From Aerococcus urinaehominis (GTDB lineage Bacteria > Bacillota > Bacilli > Lactobacillales > Aerococcaceae), in assembly GCF_001543245.1 (NCBI RefSeq), contig NZ_CP014163.1, forward strand, positions 248,001-312,000: a stretch of 64,000 nt of DNA. The letters run 5' to 3'. The notes under the pieces were generated by a model. The model was not told the origin of the DNA. It made no database searches and saw only the letters and a program-made list of their open reading frames with translations. Below, in pieces: positions 46,628-54,584 of the stretch. The translations under genes were made by a program, and so were the position numbers. Positions within the stretch are counted from its first letter, which is position 1. Each line of letters starts with the position of its first letter.

Positions 46628-47666
46628 ATTTACCGTCACCACTATTTACGCCAGTGACCATCGTGGTCAGGCTGCAGTTGACCGCCTGCTTGAGCTAGCA
46701 GGTATCAACCGTGATCTAAATTTAGACTATACTTGTGGCATATATAATCAGGACCATGATTTAATTGCCACCGGTTCTTGCTTTATGAACAGTCTGCGTT
46801 GCTTGGCGATTGATCCAGCCTACCAAGGTGAGCAACTTTTGAATAGTTTGGTCAGCCACCTAGTTGCTTTTCAGCAAAACCGGGGCTACACCCATATTTT
46901 TCTTTACACAAAAACCACAGCAGCAAAATTTTTTAACCGGCTAGGTTTTCATGAAATTGCCCGTGTTCCTGACCAGGTTGTCTTTATGGAAAATCAGCCA
47001 CAAGGATTTGCACGTTACCTTAAAAATTTAAAGACAGGACGAAGCGACCGGCCTAACAAGACCAGTTTAGTGATGAATGCCAATCCATTTACCCTGGGCC
47101 ACCGCTATCTGGTTGACAAAGCCTGTCAAAACGCCGATGAAGTCCACCTCTTTATTGTGTCGGAAGACCAATCTCTCTTTCCCCACCATATCCGTCGCCA
47201 ATTAATTATGGCTGGCACTCAAGATCTGGATCAAATTGTCTACCAGGAAACTGGACCCTATCTGATTAGCCAGGCCAGCTTCCCAAGCTATTTTTTTCAA
47301 GACAAAGGACAGGTTGTCTCTAGTCAAGCCCAGCTCGATGCTGCAATATTTATTAAGATTGCTGAAACAATTGGCATCACCAGCCGCCTAGTCGGGCAAG
47401 AACCCTTTAGCCAGGTCACAGCCGCTTATAACCAGGCCATGCAAACCATCCTACCTAAAGCAGGTATTAGCTGCTATGAAGTCTCTCGACTTATCATCGA
47501 CAATCAGATTGTTTCTGCCTCTCATGTACGTGACCTAATTAAAAATGGGAAAATAGATCAAGCCCTCAGCTATTTACCAGCTACTAGCCAGGAATTTTTA
47601 ACTAGTCCAGCCGGACAAACGGTGATTGCTAAAATCCAAGCGAGCCAAAATGTAATTCACCATTAA
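46620..47666 (+). CDS. citC: Citrate lyase ligase (acetate:SH-citrate lyase ligase)
   Basis: Activates citrate lyase by ATP-dependent acetylation of the CitD prosthetic thiol. An N-terminal GNAT-like domain (about residues 1-130, CLAIDPAYQGEQLLNSLVSH) precedes a nucleotidyltransferase domain with MNANPFTLGHRYLVDKA (HxGH-like site, about 152-168) and SASHVRDLIKNGKIDQA (about 299). Length is 348 aa, as expected. It is coupled to the LysR gene by overlap. It is unusual that citC lies in the divergent unit rather than in front of citD. Confidence 0.96.
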   Translation: MNEFTVTTIYASDHRGQAAVDRLLELAGINRDLNLDYTCGIYNQDHDLIATGSCFMNSLRCLAIDPAYQGEQLLNSLVSHLVAFQQNRGYTHIFLYTKTTAAKFFNRLGFHEIARVPDQVVFMENQPQGFARYLKNLKTGRSDRPNKTSLVMNANPFTLGHRYLVDKACQNADEVHLFIVSEDQSLFPHHIRRQLIMAGTQDLDQIVYQETGPYLISQASFPSYFFQDKGQVVSSQAQLDAAIFIKIAETIGITSRLVGQEPFSQVTAAYNQAMQTILPKAGISCYEVSRLIIDNQIVSASHVRDLIKNGKIDQALSYLPATSQEFLTSPAGQTVIAKIQASQNVIHH

Positions 47667-47757
47667 AGCCATAAAATTTTATAAAGGTCTGCTGAAAATA
47701 CCTATGTAACAGTATTTTATTTTTATAGTTAAAACTTAGGTCACATTTTCATCTTCG

Positions 47758-47763
47758 TATAAT
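47758..47763 (+). promoter_or_regulatory. Possible -10 of the fic gene
   Basis: TATAAT stands about 48 bases before the preferred fic start. No good -35 is visible; if used, transcription would begin near 47770. Confidence 0.4.
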
Positions 47764-47810
47764 GCCAGACTATGCTATACTACGGACTGGAAATAGAGAG
47801 GATGAACGCC

Positions 47811-48560
47811 ATGTTAGCCAGCAAACTAGACCAGATTGAAGCAAACCAACAAGCAATTGCCTGCCACCTCCCCATTAGTCAGCCAGTGACTGATCAAGCT
47901 TGGCAAGACTTTGTGCTTAATTTTGTTTACCATTCCTGCCATGTTGATGGTAATCCATTAACTTTCGTAGAAACTCAAGCCTTACTCCAAGAGCGGGCAA
48001 CGCTGGGTGGAAAACGACTTAAGGACTATGTGGAAGCTGTTAACCTAGAGGCCGCCTGCTACTATATTCGTGACCTCGCCTTGGATAGCCAAATTGTGGA
48101 CCAAAATCTAATTAAAAAAATTCACAGTATTGTCCGTCGTGATGAAATTGCTATCGCTGGTCAGTATAAAACAGCAGACAATCAGTTGATTAGTCCTGAC
48201 ATTTTGACAGCTGAGGTTTGGGAAACCCCTATGCGTATGGACCAGGTTATTCAAAAGTACCATAATATAAAACTTAGTCAGGACCAATCAATATTTGAAG
48301 TCATCGCCTGGTTTCATGCCCATCTAGAAAAAATCCACCCCTTTCAGGACGGCAATGGGCATGTTGGTCGTTTATTAATCAATTTTGATTTAATTCAAAA
48401 TGGCTACCTGCCGATTATCATTCATGATCAAGAGGCATCAGCCTATTATGCTGCGATTGACCAAGCAAATGACCAAGATGATTGCCAAGCCCTGATTGAT
48501 TTATTAATGGATAAACAATTAGCTGCCCAAGCAAGTTTCATAAAACGGATAAGAAATTAA
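47811..48560 (+). CDS. Fic-family AMP transferase with altered motifs
   Basis: Fic proteins transfer AMP or other nucleotide parts to target proteins. The Fic core reads HPFQDGNGHVGR where the usual motif is HPFxDGNGRxGR, so the first conserved Arg, which contacts the nucleotide phosphates, is His. Near the N-terminus SCHVDGNPLT corresponds to the inhibitory S/TxxxE-G-N motif of class II Fic proteins, but with Asp in place of Glu. I start at the ATG at 47811 (249 aa), nine bases after GAGAGG; an in-frame ATG at 47772 would lie at the expected transcription start. No antitoxin-like partner is adjacent. Catalytic activity is uncertain. Confidence 0.85.
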   Translation: MLASKLDQIEANQQAIACHLPISQPVTDQAWQDFVLNFVYHSCHVDGNPLTFVETQALLQERATLGGKRLKDYVEAVNLEAACYYIRDLALDSQIVDQNLIKKIHSIVRRDEIAIAGQYKTADNQLISPDILTAEVWETPMRMDQVIQKYHNIKLSQDQSIFEVIAWFHAHLEKIHPFQDGNGHVGRLLINFDLIQNGYLPIIIHDQEASAYYAAIDQANDQDDCQALIDLLMDKQLAAQASFIKRIRN

Positions 48561-48573
48561 TTAAAATATACAG

Positions 48574-48615
48574 AAAAAACGGCTAAAACTTTACTATAAA
48601 GTCTTAGCCGTTTTT
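48574..48615. terminator. Bidirectional terminator between fic and the phosphodiesterase pseudogene
   Basis: AAAAACGGCTAA (48575-48586) and TTAGCCGTTTTT (48604-48615) form a perfect 12-bp stem with a small inner stem. It is flanked for use on both strands by converging genes. Confidence 0.88.
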
Positions 48616-48623
48616 CATATTTA

Positions 48624-49484
48624 TTATTTTTTTAAGTCTTGGCGATAGTCATTTAAAAAATTGGGCCAGTCAGTAATGATTGCATTAGCGCCTTGCTTAA
48701 GCATCTGACCCCACGCAAGCTCGCCCCCTAATAATAAGGCTTGATCATCACTTAAATTGTTGTAAAGATGGGTATCAGCTCCCAACTTTTCAGCATTAAC
48801 CACAACCAGATAACCCTGGCTGGTTAGCTGACCTTGCCATTCAACATCTAATAAGTCAGAATCAGTCTTTCTAATGACCAACTCCAGACCAATTAAATTG
48901 ATTTGATCATAGGTCAAGCAAGCGGTTAGGTCATCCTGGCTTTCAACAATAGCGACAAACATCAAATCGCTAGCTAATTCTTGCAAATGATTAAGGGCGA
49001 TATCATTGGTAACCGGACATTTTAGGAAGATTTGATTGGCTTTATTTGATTCACGTATGAGCCGAATAAAATCTGAGTCAGCAAAATAATCCCAGGCGCG
49101 GTCAATATTAATCAAATAGTCCTCAGGTAGTCAAGCTAAAAAATCTGCCAAGCGCTCACAATAATAGCCAGAAGTAGCTTCAACTGAATTCAGAAAGCTA
49201 GCCTGATCTATCTCACCACTAGTAAACTGCGAAAAATCCTGGTTGCCTAGGCCTAATAACTGATTTTCATGGCCATTGTGGAATAGATAATAGACACCAT
49301 CCTGGGACCGACAAACATCGACCTCTACCACATCTGCACCCGCCCGTTTAGCTAGGATAGCAGCTTGACGCGTATTTTGGATAATATTGCCGCCCCAAAA
49401 TCCCCGATGTGCGATGATAAGAAAATCGCGGTGATTTAAAAGGCTATTAAAGGCATTTTTCTGTACTGGTGGTAAATATGTCAT
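48624..49484 (-). pseudogene. Glycerophosphodiester phosphodiesterase, broken by one in-frame TGA
   Basis: The intact enzyme splits glycerophosphodiesters to glycerol 3-phosphate and alcohol. The N-terminal part (49131-49484) has HRGFWGGNIIQNTRQA (about residue 26) and VEVDVCRSQDGVYYLFHNG (about 53). The C-terminal part (48624-49130) continues in the same frame (LPEDYLINIDRAWDYF) to DWPNFLNDYRQDLKK. The only break is TGA at 49131-49133, so the 287-codon frame was recently whole. A TTG 18 bases beyond the stop, after GAGG, might allow weak restart. The usual catalytic Glu of the PENT motif is Gln here and HD is HN, which may be a subfamily trait. The first ATG has a GGAGG site. Confidence 0.85.
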
Positions 49485-49550
49485 CCTGATTGTCCTCCAA
49501 GTAATTAGTCATTTTTTCAGCCTCTATATTCTAACTAACTAGTGTTAAGA

Positions 49551-49580
49551 ACTAGTAAATTTTATGTAAAAGTTACTAGT
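49551..49580. repeat. 30-bp inverted repeat
   Basis: ACTAGTAA at 49551-49558 and TTACTAGT at 49573-49580 pair, with inner TTTT/AAAA around ATGT and one mismatch. A third ACTAGT lies at 49539-49544. It could be an operator or a decayed terminator; it sits in a 348-base stretch without an intact gene. Confidence 0.5.
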
Positions 49581-49593
49581 ACCTTGAGACGCC

Positions 49594-49849
49594 ATGCGCC
49601 AATATGGTCTGGAGGAGATTTATCAAAGTTCATATCCTCTTTTTGCGTCGCTTACTAATGGACTCGGTCACCAAATCAGCATAACCCTCAGACTTAGTTA
49701 AGTTTTTAGCAAAGACTCTTTATAGACGAAATGAAGATATTCAGCACGGTCTATATCCTAGTCGACCCGTGCAGAATTCTCGATATTTTAAACATGCTTG
49801 GGTAGTTTGCTCTGATCCTAACAGTTATTTTTTTAAAATAGATTTTTAA
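49594..49849 (+). pseudogene. Possible gene debris of unknown family
   Basis: The plus-strand frame beginning near 49595 reads a protein-like string ending in LAKTLYRRNEDIQHGLYPSR and PVQNSRYFKHAWVVCSDP, with one TAA at about 49680 and no proper start. Another frame has MRQYGLEEIYQSSYPLF from 49594. I do not recognise the family. The minus strand here has no long frame. It lies between the broken phosphodiesterase gene and a ureohydrolase-like gene, fitting a decaying stretch. Confidence 0.3.
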
Positions 49850-50522
49850 TAGTGGTCAGTAGGTCTTGCAAACTTTGCCGAGACTGGCTAACTAACTTTT
49901 TATAGTCCAAGTTAAAGACAGACTGGCTGGTCCAATTCATGTCACCACAAATATCAGCCCCTAAGAGTTGGTGATTAGGCACAATTGCCTCAATCCAGTG
50001 GCATAATTGCTGGCTAGTCAGTCGTCCTTGGTCCCAGGAGGTTGCTAGTTCACAGGTCGCTAAGATGTCGCGGTCGACACTTAGGTAGATTTGCTGGCCT
50101 GCCAAGGCTTTTGCTAGTTCTTGATAGTGGCCGGCTAGCAAGTCGCGTTCACTAAGAATGGTTAGTTTTTGCTTGACCCAGTTGGGCATAGCTTTGTGGG
50201 GATAGCCATGACTCATATCTGGTCCTAGGATATAAACATGAGCCACTTGGTCAAAGTCAGCAAGCAAGTCACGAATCCAAGAGCCACAGGACAGCATGCC
50301 AGGGAAAATTAGCTCGCTAGCATCAATATGATGGTCGAAAACCAAGACAGAAAAAGACTTTGTAAAATGAGCCATAATGGGCAAGGATAGATAATGGTAG
50401 TCACCGGAACCTAGAAAATAAACTGCTTGTTGGTCCACTACCCGAATCTCTTGGGCTAATTTTTTTAAGTAGTTCTTAGGTACAAGCAAGCGATAATCGG
50501 ACAAAATAGGATCAGTCAGCAC
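49833..50522 (-). CDS. Ureohydrolase (arginase/agmatinase) family protein
   Basis: Manganese-dependent hydrolase fold acting on guanidino compounds. Metal ligands are seen in GSGDYHY (in place of GGDH), VFDHHIDASE (DHHxD) and YLSVDRDILATCELATSWDQG (split: SVDRD and WDQG). Length from the GTG at 50520-50522 is 229 aa, short for the family (about 290). The frame remains open upstream to 50591 (NINYLIESNNFNHNSRIYGD), and that part looks like real protein. It has no ATG, GTG or TTG; an ATT at 50589-50591 follows AAAGAAG. It may use a rare start, be 5'-damaged, or start late. The substrate is unknown. Confidence 0.68.
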   Translation of the reverse strand: MLTDPILSDYRLLVPKNYLKKLAQEIRVVDQQAVYFLGSGDYHYLSLPIMAHFTKSFSVLVFDHHIDASELIFPGMLSCGSWIRDLLADFDQVAHVYILGPDMSHGYPHKAMPNWVKQKLTILSERDLLAGHYQELAKALAGQQIYLSVDRDILATCELATSWDQGRLTSQQLCHWIEAIVPNHQLLGADICGDMNWTSQSVFNLDYKKLVSQSRQSLQDLLTTIKNLF

Positions 50523-50788
50523 CTGATCAAATAGGTCGCCATAAATGCGGGAATTGTGATTAAAGTTATTGCTTTCGATTAAATAATTAATGTTAAAGAC
50601 TTCTTTCTAAATAACTAATGATAGCCATTATCATAACACATGATACCTCAAAATTATTAGAAAAGAAGATGAGACAAAAGTCGATTAAGTAAAGCCTTAG
50701 ACAAAAATCTGAATGATATCTGAAAAAGTGGTTGTTATTCCCCTCAATGTATAGCTAAACTTTCAAAAAACTTTTCATCATTTTCCTA

Positions 50789-52102
50789 TCAAATCGAAAT
50801 TTCACTCGATAAGTCAAAATAAAAGCTGACTTTCAGACCAAGAGATTGATTAGCAATTTCCATCTCCCCATGATGCAGCTGGGCGATTTGTTTAGATATG
50901 AATAGGCCGAGGCCGTGGCTTTTAATTTTGGAAATATCGCATGTATTTAAGCGTGCAATGACTTCCTCGCTTAAGCCCGGGCCCAGATCAACACATTCAA
51001 CTATGAATTGGTGATCAGACAAGCTGGTCGTCACCTTGATGATACCTGAAGAATAATTGAGACTATTTTGTATTATATTTTCCAACATGCGAGAAAACAA
51101 ACCAGCGTCCATAAGGATTTTGACCTCGTTTGCAACTGTATTATTAAATAAGATCTCTCTTTCAGGATGCTCATTTAAGGTATCGACGATTAATTGACGG
51201 ATAACAGTGATTGGGTTAGTTTCCACAAAGATATCAGTGGATAATGTATCTAAGCGATTCGTTAAATTAAGATCTTCGATGGTCTTACTAATCTGCATCA
51301 CGTGTCGATTCATTTGACAAATTTCAAAGGAGTTCTCCGCTGTTTTTAACTTTTCTAGACCCCAATTAATCTTAGTAAGCGGGGTCCGGATGTCGTGGCT
51401 GATGCCTCTTAGCCACTGCGCTTGGGATTCTTTTAATAGTTTGTAGTTCTGGTTAGCTTGATTGATCGTGACAGCGATAGACTTGAGATCTCCTGTTTCA
51501 TCCAATGGCTGATAGCTATCTTTATACAGATGCTCGATTGATGTTTCTAACGGCTCAAGCTTTTGCCGAAGAAGTCTTACTTCACGATAATAAAGAACAA
51601 TATTAAAAAATACGAAAAACATTCCCAATAGAAGAGCTAATTTAAAGTTAAGCCACAAAGCTTCTGTACTCACATAATTAAAGGGTAATTTATCCAGTGA
51701 TCCCTTAGGGTAGCCAAAGACCAGAATACCATCGCCAGCTACATAGGTGAACACTGGATAATCCTGCAAATAAAAGCGTGTAAAGCGAACGATATCGCTT
51801 AAGCTAAATTTCGCTGGAACTTCAGCCGGTTTATGATAGGATTCAACCACTTGACCCTCTTGATCCAGATGGATGGCCCAGATGTCATTAGCTTGAAGAT
51901 AAGTTCGGTTCGTCTCGTTAAGAAACTCTTCTCCTACCGCATTTGCAAAAACAAACTCATAAACATCATCGGGTTGAACATATTTTAACGACACACGATA
52001 GTTTAAATAGATACCTCCTAACAGAATTAGTAGCAAAACGGTCAATAATAGCAAGGTAGTAGCCAAAAACTTTCGCAGTTTCTTTAAAAAATAATTAATC
52101 AT
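50789..52102 (-). CDS. Sensor histidine kinase of a peptide-antibiotic response system
   Basis: Membrane kinase with two helices (about residues 13-34 and 150-172) that frame an outside loop of about 115 residues ending in VFGYPKGSLDKLPFNYVS. This loop type is like that of lantibiotic-sensing kinases such as CprK or NsrK. The HAMP-like linker leads to WLRGISHDIRTPLTK with phospho-His at 236. The ATPase domain has NIIQNSLNYSS, DLGPGL and GLGLFISKQIAQLHHG. Length is 437 aa. The ATG overlaps the regulator stop by eight bases. Divergence from a LanFEG-type transporter supports the sensing role; the ligand is unknown. Confidence 0.9.
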   Translation of the reverse strand: MINYFLKKLRKFLATTLLLLTVLLLILLGGIYLNYRVSLKYVQPDDVYEFVFANAVGEEFLNETNRTYLQANDIWAIHLDQEGQVVESYHKPAEVPAKFSLSDIVRFTRFYLQDYPVFTYVAGDGILVFGYPKGSLDKLPFNYVSTEALWLNFKLALLLGMFFVFFNIVLYYREVRLLRQKLEPLETSIEHLYKDSYQPLDETGDLKSIAVTINQANQNYKLLKESQAQWLRGISHDIRTPLTKINWGLEKLKTAENSFEICQMNRHVMQISKTIEDLNLTNRLDTLSTDIFVETNPITVIRQLIVDTLNEHPEREILFNNTVANEVKILMDAGLFSRMLENIIQNSLNYSSGIIKVTTSLSDHQFIVECVDLGPGLSEEVIARLNTCDISKIKSHGLGLFISKQIAQLHHGEMEIANQSLGLKVSFYFDLSSEISI

Positions 52103-52802
52103 ATTTTTTTACGCTTCCCATAAGCTTATAGCCTAAGCCACGAACCGTCACCAATATTTTAGGATTTGAGGGATCTACTTCTAACTTCTCCCGCAGGCGA
52201 TAAATATGCGTCATTAAAGTATTGCCATAGCCATAAGAATCCTGCCAGACAGCTTCCAAAATTGCATCAATAGACACTATTTTATTGAGATTTAAAGCCA
52301 GCAAATCTAAAATTTTGAACTGCTTGGCCGTCAAAGATTCCTCTACGCCCTGATTAATGATGACTGCTTTTTGTCGGTCAAAGATGACATTGCCCAGATA
52401 AACTTGCGCTTCATCAGACTCTTTATAACTTCTTCTTAGAATCGCCTTTATTTTCCATAAGAGCTCCTCCGGCAAGAATGGCTTGACCATATAATCATCG
52501 GCTTCATTTAAAAAGCCGGCCCGTTTGTCATCGCGACCATCTAAGGCAGATAGAATAATCACTGGAACATTCGAATGACTCCTTAACTGTTTAAGAAAAT
52601 CAAGCCCACTACCATCGGGTAACATGACATCCAGAATGATTAGATGTATCTGGTGGTTGAGCAGTTTAAAATTTGCTTCTTTTAGATTTTTGGCCGTCAG
52701 TACATTATTAAATGCGTGCATTTTTAAATAATCAAATAAGTTATCTAATATGTCTTTTTCATCATCAATAATAAGTATCGTATAGTCTTCAAAATCATTC
52801 AT
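52095..52802 (-). CDS. OmpR-family response regulator
   Basis: Receiver domain (residues 6-118) with acidic pocket DDE, phospho-Asp58 in LIILDVMLPDGSG and Lys107 in DYMVKPF. The C-terminal winged helix (about 135-232) has SLTAKQFKILDLLALN, VWQDSYGYGNTLMTHIYRLR and VRGLGYKL. Length is 235 aa. It is followed by its kinase with overlap. It probably binds the 11-bp tandem repeats in the shared intergenic region and activates the transporter genes on the other strand. The ribosome site is GAAGGAG. Confidence 0.93.
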   Translation of the reverse strand: MNDFEDYTILIIDDEKDILDNLFDYLKMHAFNNVLTAKNLKEANFKLLNHQIHLIILDVMLPDGSGLDFLKQLRSHSNVPVIILSALDGRDDKRAGFLNEADDYMVKPFLPEELLWKIKAILRRSYKESDEAQVYLGNVIFDRQKAVIINQGVEESLTAKQFKILDLLALNLNKIVSIDAILEAVWQDSYGYGNTLMTHIYRLREKLEVDPSNPKILVTVRGLGYKLMGSVKKYD

Positions 52803-52821
52803 ATTAGTCTCCTTCCAGCAA

Positions 52822-52830
52822 ATTATAGCA
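52822..52830 (-). promoter_or_regulatory. Extended -10 promoter of the two-component genes
   Basis: TGC-TATAAT on the minus strand (hexamer 52822-52827), about 20 bases before the regulator ATG. The -35 is weak. Confidence 0.55.
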
Positions 52831-52850
52831 TACGCTTCCGCTTAAAAAGC

Positions 52851-52908
52851 AAATGTGAAGTAAATGTGAGGTAAGTTAAAGCTTAGCTTAAGCTACAGCA
52901 AGTATGAT
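52851..52908 (+). promoter_or_regulatory. Tandem 11-bp repeats and promoter of the LanFEG-type operon
   Basis: AAATGTGAAGT (52851-52861) and AAATGTGAGGT (52862-52872) abut head to tail, the pattern expected for an OmpR-type dimer. The -10 TATGAT is at 52903-52908. The -35 position (52880-52885, AGCTTA) is poor, as expected for an activated promoter. A small palindrome AGCTTA-GCT-TAAGCT (52880-52894) covers it. Confidence 0.65.
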
Positions 52909-52928
52909 GATCTCAGGAGGTAGATAAT

Positions 52929-53825
52929 ATGAATACTATTTTGAACATTCACTCACTCAAAAAGTCCTACAATGGCCATTGCATCTTAAATATTGAGTCA
53001 CTATCCATTCAAGAAAAAAGCATCTATGGGCTAATCGGTCCCAACGGAGCCGGTAAATCAACACTTATGAAGGCGATTTTGGGATTGATTGAAGTCGATG
53101 CGGGTGAAATAGAGCTTTTTGGACAAAAAGTCACAAAACACACCAAAAAAAAGCTCAACAAACAACTCGGTTCACTTATCGAGAGCCCCTCCTTTTATGA
53201 GCACTTAACTGCTAAGGAGAATTTGGCCATTATCTGTGAACTAAAGGGCATCGAGCCATCGGAGATTATGACAGTGCTGGAGGTTGTTGGCCTCAGCGAT
53301 CATGCCAACAAAAAAGTCAAAGCATATTCCCTAGGAATGAAACAGCGTATAGGAATTGCTATCGCCTTGATTGGCAAGCCCAAGCTGTTAATTCTCGATG
53401 AACCGATTAACGGGCTGGATCCATACGGCATCGAAGAAATGCGCGAGTTATTTCTTCGGATCGTCAAGCTAACTAATACAAGCATTCTGATTTCTTCACA
53501 TATCTTAGATGAAATTGAAAAGATTGCTTCACATATCGGCATCTTAAAAGCTGGACAATTGGTCTATAACGGTTCCCTCACCGAATATCGCCAATTACAT
53601 CCACCAGTTATTTCAATAACCACCTCGAATAATCAACTCGCGGCTCAACTATTGAACTTATCGGATCAAGACGACAGACATCAAAAACTCGTCTTAGGTA
53701 AGCGCTCAAATCAAGAAATCGCTGAAATTATTGCTTTCTTAGCAGATAAGTTAGAAATCTATCGAGTCGAAGAAGAAAAGGAAAGTCTCGAAAAACTATT
53801 TATTAAGGAGACACAAAACCAATGA
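52929..53825 (+). CDS. Antimicrobial-peptide ABC transporter ATPase (LanF/CprA type)
   Basis: ATPase of a transporter that removes lantibiotic-type peptides from the membrane. Walker A GPNGAGKSTLMKAILG (about residue 37), signature YSLGMKQRIGIAIALIG (about 133), Walker B LLILDEPINGLDP and switch His in SSHILDEIEKI are intact. The extended C-terminus (about residues 220-298) is a feature of this group. It has an AGGAGG site and overlaps the first permease gene by four bases. No lantibiotic structural or modification gene is nearby, so this looks like a self-standing defence system rather than producer immunity. Confidence 0.92.
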   Translation: MNTILNIHSLKKSYNGHCILNIESLSIQEKSIYGLIGPNGAGKSTLMKAILGLIEVDAGEIELFGQKVTKHTKKKLNKQLGSLIESPSFYEHLTAKENLAIICELKGIEPSEIMTVLEVVGLSDHANKKVKAYSLGMKQRIGIAIALIGKPKLLILDEPINGLDPYGIEEMRELFLRIVKLTNTSILISSHILDEIEKIASHIGILKAGQLVYNGSLTEYRQLHPPVISITTSNNQLAAQLLNLSDQDDRHQKLVLGKRSNQEIAEIIAFLADKLEIYRVEEEKESLEKLFIKETQNQ

Positions 53826-54577
53826 AAAATTTAGAACCAAAAAAAATCAAAGGTACTGGTATCCAACTACTATTGGCAATTATGATAGCCATGCATCTAC
53901 TGTTCGTTCTTATCCCATTTAGCGACAAAAGCTATGCCACTACAGACTATCCACTATATGATCTATTAGATACTTATTTTATGATGGCAATGATTTTTAA
54001 CCCGATATTCTTAGCAGGAATGGTTAAGAAGGTCATTGAAATTGAAGAACAACACCACATGTGGGCGTTATTGCTTAGTTTCGGCCAGAGTGTCCAACGC
54101 ATTTTACTGAATAAATGGAAAACCCTTGCCTACAAGCTCCTACTCGTCCATGTGTGTGAATGGGGTGTCATGCTGGTCCTTGCCAGTAGCTCGACTCACT
54201 TTGAAATTAATCCAGATCTACTTATGAGATGTGGCATTTATTTCTTAACTTCTCTCTTTATAAATTTGTTTTTCGTAGCTTTTTTTATCCTCATTGAGAT
54301 GAAAGTGAAAAAGGAGTATTTCTCGACATTTTTCTCCATTATCTGTTCGATGTCAGGAATCATCTGTATGCTTACTTCAAAAACATTATCTTATATTAAT
54401 CCTTTTGCTTGGTATGTGACTTTATTGAATATATCCTTTGTCAAAGAAGGCGACACATTCAAGCGACTGCTGAATGACTTGCAGATTATGACCTTCTTTA
54501 TCAGTTTGTTGAGCCTGCTGCTCCTCATCCAGGTGATTAAAAACTTTAAGAACTCTCCCAGCCAGAAAGAATACTAG
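53822..54577 (+). CDS. Antimicrobial-peptide ABC transporter permease 1 (LanE type)
   Basis: Membrane subunit of 251 aa with about six hydrophobic helices, among them GIQLLLAIMIAMHLLFVLIP near residue 12 and FFISLLSLLLLIQVI at the end. The IEIEEQHHMWALLLSFGQS loop after helix 2 is typical of LanE/LanG-type permeases, where it couples to the ATPase. It lies four bases inside the end of the ATPase gene and seven bases before the second permease gene. The role is assigned from operon structure and topology more than from a diagnostic motif. Confidence 0.85.
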   Translation: MKNLEPKKIKGTGIQLLLAIMIAMHLLFVLIPFSDKSYATTDYPLYDLLDTYFMMAMIFNPIFLAGMVKKVIEIEEQHHMWALLLSFGQSVQRILLNKWKTLAYKLLLVHVCEWGVMLVLASSSTHFEINPDLLMRCGIYFLTSLFINLFFVAFFILIEMKVKKEYFSTFFSIICSMSGIICMLTSKTLSYINPFAWYVTLLNISFVKEGDTFKRLLNDLQIMTFFISLLSLLLLIQVIKNFKNSPSQKEY

Positions 54578-54584
54578 GTGCATC

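Noticed and set aside
48624-49115. Separate functional gene for the C-terminal half of the phosphodiesterase
   Set aside because: It is in frame with the N-terminal half, lacks the catalytic HRG region and starts only at a TTG, so one broken gene is the simpler reading.
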